A stretch of 21,718 nucleotides of DNA, taken from assembly GCA_964537965.1 (NCBI GenBank), contig CAZIDB010000064.1, positions 1 to 21,718 of the forward strand, read 5' to 3'. Every line of letters starts with the position of its first letter. Within the stretch, counting starts at the first letter, position 1. The DNA comes from SURF-24 sp964537965 (GTDB lineage: Bacteria; Bacteroidota; Ignavibacteria; Ignavibacteriales; SURF-24). The notes under the pieces are model-generated. The model worked only from the letters and a program-made list of their open reading frames with translations. It was not told the DNA's origin and searched no databases. The translations under genes and the position numbers were made by a program. Positions 14,389 to 21,718 of the stretch are shown here, in pieces.

Positions 14389-15354
14389 TTGTCCGATAAA
14401 CTAAAACGAAATATTTTTACCTTACTAATTGTTGCCGCTGTTCTGTACTTAGCATTTACTATCTATGCAGACTACAAGCAGGTAATTTCTTCATTCTCTC
14501 ATTTTAACTGGCTGTTATTTCCTTTATTGCTTGTATTGGCTCTCTTAAACTACTTAACAAGATTTGTGAAATGGGATTACTATCTTAAATTTCTGAAAAT
14601 CAGAATAAGCAAGATAGACTCGTTCGCTATTTTTATGTCCGGCTTTATTATGAGTGTTACACCTGGTAAGATGGGTGAACTGATGAAAGCTTATCTTGTT
14701 AAGCAAATTACAAAAGAATCGGTAAGTAAAGTTGCTCCGATAATTATGGTGGAAAGAATTACGGATTTTATTGCGCTTGTTTTTCTTGCAATGATTGGCG
14801 CTTATGTTTTTAATTACGGTTACCTGATTATTATTGGAACAGGTTTGTTTTGGGTGGCTCTTGCTGTTATAATCAGTAACAGGAATCTTTCATTTAAAAT
14901 AATTGATTTGCTTGGCAGGATAAAACATTTCTCTAAGTACAAAGATAAAATGCACACTGCATATGAAAGCTCGTTTTCAATGATAAAGCCGGTTCCGCTG
15001 CTCTACACAATTTTCATTAGTCTTGTTTCCTGGTTCTTTGAATGCCTTGCCTATTACCTTGTTCTCTATAATTTCAATCTTGATATAAGTGTACTCTGGG
15101 CAACATTTGTGTATACTTTCGCAACTATTGTTGGTGCAATTACAATGCTGCCGGGAGGACTCGGTGTAACAGAAGGTTCATTAACCTACCTGATGGTCAG
15201 AAGCAATGTTCCAGTTAACATTGCAGTATCATCAACATTAATTATAAGAGTTGTTACACTGTGGTTTGCAGTACTGCTTGGAATTATTAGTGTTACTTTT
15301 TACCAAAAGAGATTTGGTAAACTTGTATTTGAAACAAACGGAAATAATTCATAA
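14389..15354 (+). CDS. Flippase-like / LPG synthase transmembrane-region (UPF0104) membrane protein
   Basis: This 321-residue inner-membrane protein has about eight hydrophobic segments and belongs to the family of the membrane half of lysylphosphatidylglycerol synthase (MprF) and AglD-like proteins. Its motifs are FMSGFIMSVTPGKMGELMKAYLVKQ (near 82-106) and the later FATIVGAITMLPGGLGVTEGSLTYLMV, the two conserved P-G-x-x-G-E/G-x-x-E loops of the family. It has no aminoacyl-transferase domain, so it is the stand-alone form, thought to flip or scramble lipids; the substrate is unknown. The start is a TTG one base after the Maf stop, with no other usable start nearby. It is followed 15 bases later by icd, probably in one transcript. 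Confidence 0.88.
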   Translation: MSDKLKRNIFTLLIVAAVLYLAFTIYADYKQVISSFSHFNWLLFPLLLVLALLNYLTRFVKWDYYLKFLKIRISKIDSFAIFMSGFIMSVTPGKMGELMKAYLVKQITKESVSKVAPIIMVERITDFIALVFLAMIGAYVFNYGYLIIIGTGLFWVALAVIISNRNLSFKIIDLLGRIKHFSKYKDKMHTAYESSFSMIKPVPLLYTIFISLVSWFFECLAYYLVLYNFNLDISVLWATFVYTFATIVGAITMLPGGLGVTEGSLTYLMVRSNVPVNIAVSSTLIIRVVTLWFAVLLGIISVTFYQKRFGKLVFETNGNNS

Positions 15355-15369
15355 TTAAGGTGAACAAAA

Positions 15370-16623
15370 ATGGCAGAATATAAATACATAAAAATCCCGG
15401 GTGAAGGACAAAAAATAACAGTTAAAAAAGATAGACTTCGTGTACCTGATAATCCTATCATTCCTTTTATAGAAGGTGATGGAACCGGTCCCGATATCTG
15501 GAATGCATCGCGTATTGTTTTTGACAATGCAGTTGAGAAAGCCTTCGGCGGTAAAAAGAAAATCAGTTGGATGGAAATATATGCCGGAGAAAAAGCAACA
15601 AAAGTTTATGGCGAAAATGAATGGCTGCCTGAAGAAACAATTGATGCAATAAATGAATTCATTGTATCAATTAAAGGACCTTTAACAACTCCTGTCGGTG
15701 GCGGTATACGTAGTCTTAATGTTACATTACGCCAGAGGCTTGATTTGTTTGCCTGTGTACGCCCGGTTAAATATTATTCCGGCACTCCAAGTCCAATGAA
15801 AAAACCAAAAGATGTTAATATTATTTTATTCAGGGAAAATACTGAAGATGTTTATTCGGGAATAGAATTTAAGGCTGAAACTGAAGAAGCAGAAAAATTA
15901 ATAACTTTTGTAAACGAAAACTTTCATAAAAATATAAGAAGCGGTTCCGGTATAGGTGTAAAACCAATGAGCGAATTTGGATCGAGAAGATTAATTAAAA
16001 AAGCAATTGATTATGCCATTTCGAATAAAAAGAAAAGTGTTACCCTTGTCCATAAAGGTAACATAATGAAGTTTACGGAAGGATCATTTAAGGAATGGGG
16101 TTACAAATTAGCCGAAGAAGAATATCCTGATATCATTATAACAGAACAACAGTTAAATAAAGACTATAACGGCATTCAACCAAATGATAAAATTGTTTTA
16201 AAAGATAGAATTGCAGATAATATGTTTCAACAGCTTTTACTCAGACCAAATGAATATGAAGTGCTTGCCACTCCAAATCTGAATGGTGATTACTTATCCG
16301 ATGCCGCTGCTGCTCAGGTTGGTGGATTAGGTATAGCACCCGGAGCAAATATAAGCTATCATGTTGCTGTTTTTGAAGCAACTCACGGTACTGCTCCAAA
16401 ATATGCCGGGCTGGATAAAGTTAATCCCGGCTCTGTAATTTTATCAGGCGTTATGATGTTTGAATATCTTGGCTGGAAGAAAGCGGCAAAACTTATTGAG
16501 AAAGCAATAACAAAAACTATAAGGTCCAAAGTTGTTACTTATGATTTTGCGCGTTTAATGACCAACGCAAAAGAAGTGAAAGCTTCTGAATTTGCTGCTG
16601 AAATAGTCAGAAATATGGGTTAA
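15370..16623 (+). CDS. icd: Isocitrate dehydrogenase, NADP-dependent
   Basis: This 417-residue protein has the length of Escherichia coli Icd and converts isocitrate to 2-oxoglutarate and CO2 in the TCA cycle. The phosphate-site segment IRSLNVTLRQ (113-122) has Ser115 in the position that AceK phosphorylates in E. coli, and ENTEDVYSGIEF, LVHKGNIMKFTEG and NGDYLSDAAAAQVGGLGIAPGAN are all family hallmarks. The NADP-specificity residues Lys344, Tyr345, Val351, Tyr391 and Arg395 are all present at the E. coli numbers (HGTAPKYAG..KV, VVTYDFARLM), so NADP+ is the expected cofactor. AAGGTG lies 7 bases before the ATG, the clearest ribosome site in this gene run. An intrinsic terminator follows, ending the operon. 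Confidence 0.97.
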   Translation: MAEYKYIKIPGEGQKITVKKDRLRVPDNPIIPFIEGDGTGPDIWNASRIVFDNAVEKAFGGKKKISWMEIYAGEKATKVYGENEWLPEETIDAINEFIVSIKGPLTTPVGGGIRSLNVTLRQRLDLFACVRPVKYYSGTPSPMKKPKDVNIILFRENTEDVYSGIEFKAETEEAEKLITFVNENFHKNIRSGSGIGVKPMSEFGSRRLIKKAIDYAISNKKKSVTLVHKGNIMKFTEGSFKEWGYKLAEEEYPDIIITEQQLNKDYNGIQPNDKIVLKDRIADNMFQQLLLRPNEYEVLATPNLNGDYLSDAAAAQVGGLGIAPGANISYHVAVFEATHGTAPKYAGLDKVNPGSVILSGVMMFEYLGWKKAAKLIEKAITKTIRSKVVTYDFARLMTNAKEVKASEFAAEIVRNMG

Positions 16624-16631
16624 ATTTAATG

Positions 16632-16674
16632 CGGGAAATAAAAGTTTCTGAAAGTTTATTTCCCGTTTGCTTTT
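16632..16674 (+). terminator. Intrinsic terminator after icd
   Basis: CGGGAAATAAA (16632-16642) pairs perfectly with TTTATTTCCCG (16655-16665), an 11-bp stem with a 12-base loop. TTTGCTTTT follows at 16666-16674. It begins 8 bases after the icd stop codon and separates the housekeeping run from the signalling run. Confidence 0.85.
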
Positions 16675-16729
16675 AAGGTTTCATATCTTGCAGATTCTGA
16701 AAAATTGTTTTCTTCAACTACAGTTGATG

Positions 16730-16760
16730 TTGGAGAAATCTAAATTAAGAAGTATTATTG
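16730..16760 (+). promoter_or_regulatory. Candidate promoter of the lipoprotein/sigma-54 activator/kinase run
   Basis: TTG (16730-16732) is followed after 20 bases by TATTATTG (16753-16760), 7 of 8 matches to TAnnTTTG. Transcription would begin near 16766, about 11 bases before the ATG. It lies just after the icd terminator, where a promoter is needed. It is a weak-to-moderate pattern match. Confidence 0.4.
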
Positions 16761-16776
16761 CAGTGCGTTAACTGCT

Positions 16777-17565
16777 ATGAAAAAAAAATTATTACATCTT
16801 CTCCTGCTTCTGGCTCTGCTTGTTGTTTCTTGCGATGCGCCAAGGAATAATCCGCTCGATCCTGAAAACCCGGCAAATAAAATTATTTCAATTGAAGGGA
16901 ATATTCTTACAGACACCAAAAGTCCCGAACCAGTTTCCGGTGTTAGTATTTACTGGATGAATGAAAGAATATCAGGTTTGTCAGATGAGAATGGTTATTT
17001 CAAAGTAAAATGCTCCGGGCAAAATGATGGCTGGTTGTATTTCAGGAAAGATGGATTTGCAACTGATTCGGTTTTTGTCTACTGGAATGGTAAAACCAAG
17101 ATTTCATTACAGGTAAATTTAAATTCACTGCCAACACTAAAGTCGGTTAGCTTTTTTAGTATTGTAAGAAACAAGTACAGCACAGTTGATTATCAGTTGG
17201 CTGTTGAATGCGAGATAACCGATATTGACGATGATATTGATTCNNNNNNNNNNNNNNNNNNNNNNNNNNNNNNNNNNNNNNNNNNNNNNNNNNNNNNNNN
17301 NNNNNNNNNNNNNNNNNNNNNNNNNNNNNNNNNNNNNNNNNNNCAGGGATTTAACTTTACCTATACAATCGAAATTTTTTCTGACGAACCTGAACCTGAA
17401 CTTGTATGGAAGAAAGAAGCGATCACTTCAACAGAAACATCAATTGATGTTGATTCCGCAATACCAACAACACCTAACAACAATAAATTTTTCTGGGTAA
17501 TCTGGTGCGTGGATGAATATAAAAATATGGCAAGGTCGCGTACTGCCGGCTTTGTCGTTCAGTAA
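16777..17565 (+). CDS. Lipoprotein with carboxypeptidase-regulatory-like domain, interrupted by assembly gap
   Basis: The leader MKKKLLHLLLLLALLVVSC places a lipobox before Cys19, followed by DAPRNNPLDPENP, a start often found on lipoproteins of Ignavibacteria-like genomes. Residues ~36-115 (ISIEGNILTD...PVSGVSIYW...GLSDENGYFKVKC..WLYFRKDGF) fit the CarboxypepD_reg-like/transthyretin fold. A run of 100 N (17244-17343) then removes about 33 residues. The last ~75 residues (FTYTIEIFSDEPEPELVWKKEA...FFWVIWCVDEYKNMARSRTAGF) look like an Ig/Fn3 strand domain. The frame stays open on both sides if the gap is 100 bases modulo 3, but its true size is unknown, so two genes are not excluded. The protein is expected at the periplasmic face of the inner or outer membrane. 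It is first in the signalling run, and no specific function is recognised. Confidence 0.75.
   Translation: MKKKLLHLLLLLALLVVSCDAPRNNPLDPENPANKIISIEGNILTDTKSPEPVSGVSIYWMNERISGLSDENGYFKVKCSGQNDGWLYFRKDGFATDSVFVYWNGKTKISLQVNLNSLPTLKSVSFFSIVRNKYSTVDYQLAVECEITDIDDDIDXXXXXXXXXXXXXXXXXXXXXXXXXXXXXXXXXXQGFNFTYTIEIFSDEPEPELVWKKEAITSTETSIDVDSAIPTTPNNNKFFWVIWCVDEYKNMARSRTAGFVVQ
17244..17343. other. Assembly gap of 100 N
   Basis: Exactly 100 N inside the lipoprotein gene are a standard scaffold placeholder, so neither the sequence nor the real length is known here. Confidence 0.99.
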
Positions 17566-17579
17566 AATAAGAAGCTGTA

Positions 17580-19067
17580 ATGGAAGAAAATAAAAACAAA
17601 TTGAACAAAATTAAAAATCTTGAAAAGGACCAGTTTGAAGCGCTGTTTCAGATTTCGCAATTATTTAATTCAACAGAATACAAGGAAGCTTTAATTGAAG
17701 AATCGCTTGACTACGTTCTTAATATATTAAATGCAGAGCGCGGTTTATTTGTTAAATATGATGAAGAGAAGGATTCTTTTAATATTATTTCTGCAAGAAA
17801 TATTAATCAGGAAACAATAACAGACATTGGTGAATTTTCTTCCGGCATTCTTAAGCAGGTTGTACTTAAGAAGGAACCGGTTCTTTACCATGATGCACAA
17901 AGCGACCCGAATGTATCCCAGTTCCAGAGTGTACTAATAAGAAAAATAAAATCTGTTATTGGTGTGCCTGTATTTCAGAAGGAAAAGATATGGGGAGTAA
18001 TACTATTAGACAGCCTTACAAACAGGCAGGAATTTAATGAAACAAATCTTGTGTTTCTAAGCTTCTTTTCTAACCTGTTATCTCTCTCATTGGATAGAAT
18101 TGAACGGCTTGAAAAACTAAATGACGAAAACAGAATTTTAATTAATAGGCTTCAGGCAGTTGAACAGATTCCTGATATGATTGGCAATAGTAACGTGATG
18201 AAAGAACTTGCCAGGTTAATTCATAGAGTTGCTGTTACAGATGCTACTGTTTTAATTCTTGGTGAAAGCGGAACTGGGAAAGATCTTGTTGCGCAGGCAA
18301 TTCACAAATTAAGCAATCGTAAGGAGCATCCGTTCCTTGCTCAATTCTGCGGGTCAATACCTGATTCACTTTTGGAAAGCGAATTATTTGGTTTTAAAAA
18401 AGGAGCATTTACCGGCGCTAACAATGATAAAAAAGGTTTGCTTGAAGTAGCAAACGACGGCACATTTTTCCTGGATGAAATTGCCGATATATCTTTGGCG
18501 CTTCAGGCAAAGCTGCTTCGCGTACTTGAGAATAAAGAAATTACAAGACTTGGAGACGTTCAAACTAAAAAAATTAATGTAAGAATAATTGCAGCAACCA
18601 ATAAAGATCTTCACTACATGGCAAAAACAGGAAAATTCAGAGAAGATTTGTTTTACAGGTTAAATGTTTTTCCAATAAAGATTCCACCTCTCCGTGACAG
18701 GAAGGAAGATATTTTACCGTTAGCACAATATTTTGTAAAGAAGCAAAGTGAAAATGAAAAGTTTTTTGAGAACTCAGCTAAAGAAAAATTAATTGGTTAT
18801 TATTGGCCGGGCAATGTAAGGCAATTGCTTAACGTGGTTCAGCGTGCGCTTATACTTTCTGACAGCAATAAAATTAAAGCTGATGATATAATTCTGGAAG
18901 ATACAAAAGCAAAAGTAAAATTTGATGGGACTCTAAGAGATTTTGAAAAACAATTACTTTTAACAAGACTTGAAGAATGCGAAGGTAACAGGACTCAGAC
19001 CGCAAGTTCATTAGGCGTTTCAGTACGTTGGGTTCAACTTAAATTAAAAGAATTGGGTTTACAGTAA
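17580..19067 (+). CDS. GAF domain sigma-54-dependent transcriptional activator
   Basis: This 495-residue protein is a bacterial enhancer-binding protein in three parts. An N-terminal GAF sensor domain (about 20-180) ends in a helical linker. The AAA+ core (about 200-425) has Walker A GESGTGKD (228-235), the sigma-54 contact loop GAFTGA (275-280, intact), Walker B GTFFLDE (294-300), arginines near FREDLFYR (353-360) and WPGNVRQL (409-416). The C-terminal Fis-type helix-turn-helix (about 452-495) contains NRTQTASSLGVSVRWVQLKLKELGL. It should remodel RNA polymerase holding sigma-54 in response to a ligand or partner sensed by the GAF domain. There is no response-regulator receiver domain, so the input is not a classic phosphorelay. 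The gene lies 14 bases after the lipoprotein gene and just before the PEGA kinase, which suggests the three are co-expressed and possibly act together. Confidence 0.95.
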   Translation: MEENKNKLNKIKNLEKDQFEALFQISQLFNSTEYKEALIEESLDYVLNILNAERGLFVKYDEEKDSFNIISARNINQETITDIGEFSSGILKQVVLKKEPVLYHDAQSDPNVSQFQSVLIRKIKSVIGVPVFQKEKIWGVILLDSLTNRQEFNETNLVFLSFFSNLLSLSLDRIERLEKLNDENRILINRLQAVEQIPDMIGNSNVMKELARLIHRVAVTDATVLILGESGTGKDLVAQAIHKLSNRKEHPFLAQFCGSIPDSLLESELFGFKKGAFTGANNDKKGLLEVANDGTFFLDEIADISLALQAKLLRVLENKEITRLGDVQTKKINVRIIAATNKDLHYMAKTGKFREDLFYRLNVFPIKIPPLRDRKEDILPLAQYFVKKQSENEKFFENSAKEKLIGYYWPGNVRQLLNVVQRALILSDSNKIKADDIILEDTKAKVKFDGTLRDFEKQLLLTRLEECEGNRTQTASSLGVSVRWVQLKLKELGLQ

Positions 19068-19092
19068 ATTGCAGATTGAAAGTAAAGATATA

Positions 19093-20601
19093 ATGTTTGA
19101 GAAATTTGAGATAATAGAAACTCTTAAGAAAGATGAATTCTCAGGAGTTTATCTTGCCAATCATATTTATCTTGGAAAGGAAATTATACTTAAAGTTCTT
19201 GAAACGAACATACTGCCTGATAATTCCATAATTGAAAGATTTAAGCGCGAAGCAAAAATTCTTGCAAGACTTGACCATCCGAACATTATAAAAGTATTGG
19301 ACTTTGGTGCTTATGACCAATCCTTCTACATCTCGTTTGAATATTTCAAGAGTAAAAATCTTAGAGTTTATGTTAAGAATAATTTATCGGATGATAAAAA
19401 AAGAAATCTTATAATTCAGCTATTAAAAGGATTGCAGTATGCTCATCAGCATCAGATTATACACCGGGATATTAAACCGGAGAACATCCTTGTTAATGAA
19501 GACGGTTTGTTGAAAATTGGCGACTTTGGTCTTGCACTTGGTGTTAACGATAAACTTGTCACTTCAAAATATTCAATTGTTGGTACACCCTGTTATATGT
19601 CGCCAGAGCAGATTTTAGGTGAACGATTAGATGTTCGCTGCGATCTTTTTTCTGTTGGAATAGTGACTTATGAACTGCTTACCGGGCAGAATCCTTTGCT
19701 TGGCAGAGATTTGAACGATACAATAAACAAAGTGATTTCGTATGATGAAAATGAATTGTTTAAAACATTAACATCCTTTCAACCTGATATACAGAATGTT
19801 TTAAAAGGATTATTGAGAAAAAAAGCGGATGAAAGATTTGAAAGTTTAGACAATGCTTTAAGCCTTATTGTCCCTGAAAAAGAAATTCCGGCTAAAAAGG
19901 AGAATTCACTTAATAAATTTACTTTTCTTTTCATTCCTGTTTTAATAATTGTTTTTGTTATCATTTATTTTTCATGGCTAAGAACGAAAAATGAATCTCC
20001 GCTCAAGAAGCAGGACGTAGCAGCTTATAATATTTATGTGCCTTCTTCAGGTGAAAATAAGACAAAGGAATTAAATCCTGAAATCGAAACTGCAGGTAAG
20101 ACAACAAATAACACTGATGAAAAAAAAGAAAAAATAAAATCTGTGTTAAAAGAGAATATCCCGGCTAAAACTTCATTTGGCAAATTAATGGTTGAGTGCT
20201 CACCCTGGGCAGACGTTTATATTGACCAGGAAAAACTTGATACAACACCATTGGAAAAACCAATATCTCTGCCGTATGGAGAATATGAACTCAAATTAAC
20301 TCATCCGGATTATCCTCAATACACAACCAGGATAAATATCAATTCCGAAAAACTGAGCTTTGTAAAAGTAAAGTTGGATACCTTATTTGGTTATCTGCAG
20401 TGCGAAGTTTTTCCGTGGGGTGAAATTTTTGTAAATGGAAAATCCTATGGGCAGACCCCGCTTAGTTCTCCAATCCGTCTTGCACCCGGTACTTATAACT
20501 TAGTAATTAAGAATTTGCGCTTAAATCCCTATTCTGAAACAATAAGGATCCAACGTAACAACACTTTAACAATAAAACATAAGTTCGAAATAGAGAAATA
20601 A
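19093..20601 (+). CDS. Membrane-anchored Ser/Thr protein kinase with two extracytoplasmic PEGA domains
   Basis: From the ATG at 19093 the protein has 502 residues; a TTG at 19069, one base after the activator stop, would add eight and cannot be excluded. The cytoplasmic kinase domain (1-260) has Lys34 (ILKVL), the helix-C Glu53, HRDIKPEN (124-131), DFG (144-146), GTPCYMSPE and DLFSVGIVTYELLTG, so the ATP- and substrate-site residues are present. The glycine-rich loop is degenerate: KKDEFSGVYLA keeps only the last glycine. A charged linker leads to one membrane segment (276-295), then a ~65-residue polar linker and two PEGA domains (about 363-428 and 431-497, with CSPWADVYIDQEKLDTTPL and VFPWGEIFVNGKSYGQTPL). 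PEGA domains are usually surface or cell-wall interacting. The likely job is a transmembrane sensor kinase; the adjacent sigma-54 activator is an obvious candidate target, by position only. Confidence 0.93.
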   Translation: MFEKFEIIETLKKDEFSGVYLANHIYLGKEIILKVLETNILPDNSIIERFKREAKILARLDHPNIIKVLDFGAYDQSFYISFEYFKSKNLRVYVKNNLSDDKKRNLIIQLLKGLQYAHQHQIIHRDIKPENILVNEDGLLKIGDFGLALGVNDKLVTSKYSIVGTPCYMSPEQILGERLDVRCDLFSVGIVTYELLTGQNPLLGRDLNDTINKVISYDENELFKTLTSFQPDIQNVLKGLLRKKADERFESLDNALSLIVPEKEIPAKKENSLNKFTFLFIPVLIIVFVIIYFSWLRTKNESPLKKQDVAAYNIYVPSSGENKTKELNPEIETAGKTTNNTDEKKEKIKSVLKENIPAKTSFGKLMVECSPWADVYIDQEKLDTTPLEKPISLPYGEYELKLTHPDYPQYTTRININSEKLSFVKVKLDTLFGYLQCEVFPWGEIFVNGKSYGQTPLSSPIRLAPGTYNLVIKNLRLNPYSETIRIQRNNTLTIKHKFEIEK

Positions 20602-20605
20602 TTAA

Positions 20606-20621
20606 TGGTACAATAATTGGA
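20606..20621 (+). promoter_or_regulatory. Candidate sigma-54 (-24/-12) promoter of the kelch-like gene
   Basis: TGGTACAATAATTGGA matches the consensus TGGCACR-N4-TTGCW at 10 of 12 fixed positions with exact spacing. The -24 GG is present, but the -12 GC reads GG, which is a notable defect. Transcription would begin near 20632, 17 bases before the ATG at 20649. It lies two genes downstream of a sigma-54 activator gene. Confidence 0.4.
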
Positions 20622-20648
20622 CATAAAACTTATAAATAGTTCTAAAAT

Positions 20649-21718
20649 ATGAAGACAAAAGTAATTTTCCTGTTTTTTATTGTGTTCCGGATTGGTTTAA
20701 TGGGGCAGCAGAGTCAGGCCTGGGAGGAAACCGGTTTAACACTTTACCCATTAAAAGGTGGTGAAGCAGTTCAATACGGATCTGAAATTTATCTGCTGGG
20801 CGGATATTCGGATTCACTTAAGGACAACATTAATCTTATTCAATGCTTCAGACCTTATGATGTTGCTAATAAATTTACAGAGCCCGGTACAATGCTTAAT
20901 GCCGGTTCGCATCTTATTGCAGGTGTATATAATGATAAAATTTATGTCTGCGGAAGTTTATATGGTTCTTTAGATACTGCAAAGTGGGGTAAAGGATTTA
21001 TCGAATCAATTGTACCTACTGATACCGGTATAATTTCAACTGTTATTGATACGAATTTTGTGTACCATCGTGCATATTCAACCGGGTTAATTAAAGACAG
21101 CATAATTTATATCATTGGTGGTTTAAGTTTTCCCAATTCATATACGAATAGCGCTGTGCAACCATATATTGTTTCTTATAATCTTAATAAAAATAGTATT
21201 ACTTATGGATTAGACTCACTTCCTAATTCCACTATTATGCCTTATAATCAAATGTCGGCAGCAATTGGTGATACGATTTATATATTCGGAGGAATTCAAC
21301 ATACAATCTCAAAGGACATTTATAAATATGTAATTACAACACATACAATTGAAAAGCTTAATGTTGAATTAAAAATACCGCGCGCTGGTGGAAGAGCGGT
21401 GTATTTGCCGTATGAAAACAGAATTATGATTATTGGCGGCTTTAACGAAAGCAGCGTTGCACTCCGCTCAACAGAGTATTTCAATTTAACTCCAAACGGT
21501 TACGAGGTAACTTCAGGCCCGTCTTTAAAAAATGGAAGGCAGGAATTTTCCACAGTAACTTATTCGGAAACTGTTTTTGTATTTGGTGGCATCGGGCAAT
21601 TTAATAACAGTATTTATGAAATTGAAGTTCTTGGTGTTCAAATGACCGATGTTGACGATGAGAATAATATTCCGGATGCTTTTCTGCTACGGCAGAATTA
21701 CCCTAATCCATTTAACCC
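20649..21718 (+). CDS. Kelch-like repeat protein with T9SS sorting domain, 5' part
   Basis: The frame is open from the ATG at 20649 to the window edge (356 codons) without a stop, so the gene is truncated at its 3' end. The signal peptide MKTKVIFLFFIVFRIGLMGQ is followed by repeated kelch-type strands with the di-glycine: EIYLLGGY, IIYIIGGL, TIYIFGGI, RIMIIGGF and VFVFGGI, at least five blades, suggesting a beta-propeller. Near residue 345 comes FLLRQNYPNPFN, the opening of a T9SS type A sorting domain, of which about 70 residues are missing beyond the edge. It should be exported across the outer membrane. It lies 47 bases after the kinase gene with a sigma-54-like promoter between. No Shine-Dalgarno is visible. 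Its ligand or role is unknown. Confidence 0.88.
   Translation, partial: MKTKVIFLFFIVFRIGLMGQQSQAWEETGLTLYPLKGGEAVQYGSEIYLLGGYSDSLKDNINLIQCFRPYDVANKFTEPGTMLNAGSHLIAGVYNDKIYVCGSLYGSLDTAKWGKGFIESIVPTDTGIISTVIDTNFVYHRAYSTGLIKDSIIYIIGGLSFPNSYTNSAVQPYIVSYNLNKNSITYGLDSLPNSTIMPYNQMSAAIGDTIYIFGGIQHTISKDIYKYVITTHTIEKLNVELKIPRAGGRAVYLPYENRIMIIGGFNESSVALRSTEYFNLTPNGYEVTSGPSLKNGRQEFSTVTYSETVFVFGGIGQFNNSIYEIEVLGVQMTDVDDENNIPDAFLLRQNYPNPFN

Noticed and set aside
16677..16691. GG...TTGCA before the lipoprotein gene as a sigma-54 promoter
   Set aside because: The GG and GC are 11 rather than 10 bases apart and the rest of the -24 box does not match.
17225..17500. Open frame across the N gap in another phase
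   Set aside because: It exists only because N codons contain no stop; its translation is low-complexity shadow of the lipoprotein gene.

Overview
The window is AT-rich and reads like a chromosome segment of a non-sporulating, Gram-negative member of the Bacteroidota/Chlorobi group, most likely an Ignavibacteria-type organism. The main evidence is four exported proteins that carry the type IX secretion (T9SS) C-terminal sorting signature (NYPNPFNP...). Other support comes from two lipoproteins, one with the 'NPLDPENP' start often seen in that group, from promoters resembling the Bacteroidota TTG / TAnnTTTG pattern, and from weak Shine-Dalgarno use. A run of exactly 100 N inside one gene shows that this is a draft scaffold. 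No tRNA, rRNA, CRISPR array, transposase or phage gene was seen.

Layout. (1) 1-2434: the end of a DUF1460 amidase-like gene, endonuclease IV (nfo) on the minus strand, and divergently anmK. (2) 2440-3365: an imperfect inverted repeat, a small HTH + S24 (LexA/CI-like) regulator, a 7-bp tandem repeat and two related perfect hairpins. (3) 3382-10499, minus strand: a surface-protein locus in which two paralogous propeller-like T9SS proteins flank a 1280-residue FG-GAP/VCBS T9SS protein with internal tandem duplications. (4) 10616-16623, plus strand: a MATE exporter, then a small Fn3-like secreted protein, a lipoprotein SpoIID/LytB enzyme, Maf, a flippase-like membrane protein and NADP-type isocitrate dehydrogenase, closed by an intrinsic terminator. 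(5) 16777-21718, plus strand: a lipoprotein interrupted by the N gap, a GAF/sigma-54 activator, a membrane Ser/Thr kinase with two outer PEGA domains, and a kelch-like T9SS protein that runs off the window.

How the genes may work together. DUF1460, AnmK, SpoIID and Maf point to peptidoglycan turnover and recycling. The lipoprotein, sigma-54 activator, PEGA kinase and kelch/T9SS gene form a compact array that could carry an envelope signal to an exported protein; a sigma-54-like promoter lies just upstream of that exported gene. This linkage is inferred from gene order and motifs only and is the most interesting hypothesis in the window. No gene-free stretch exceeds 300 bases.
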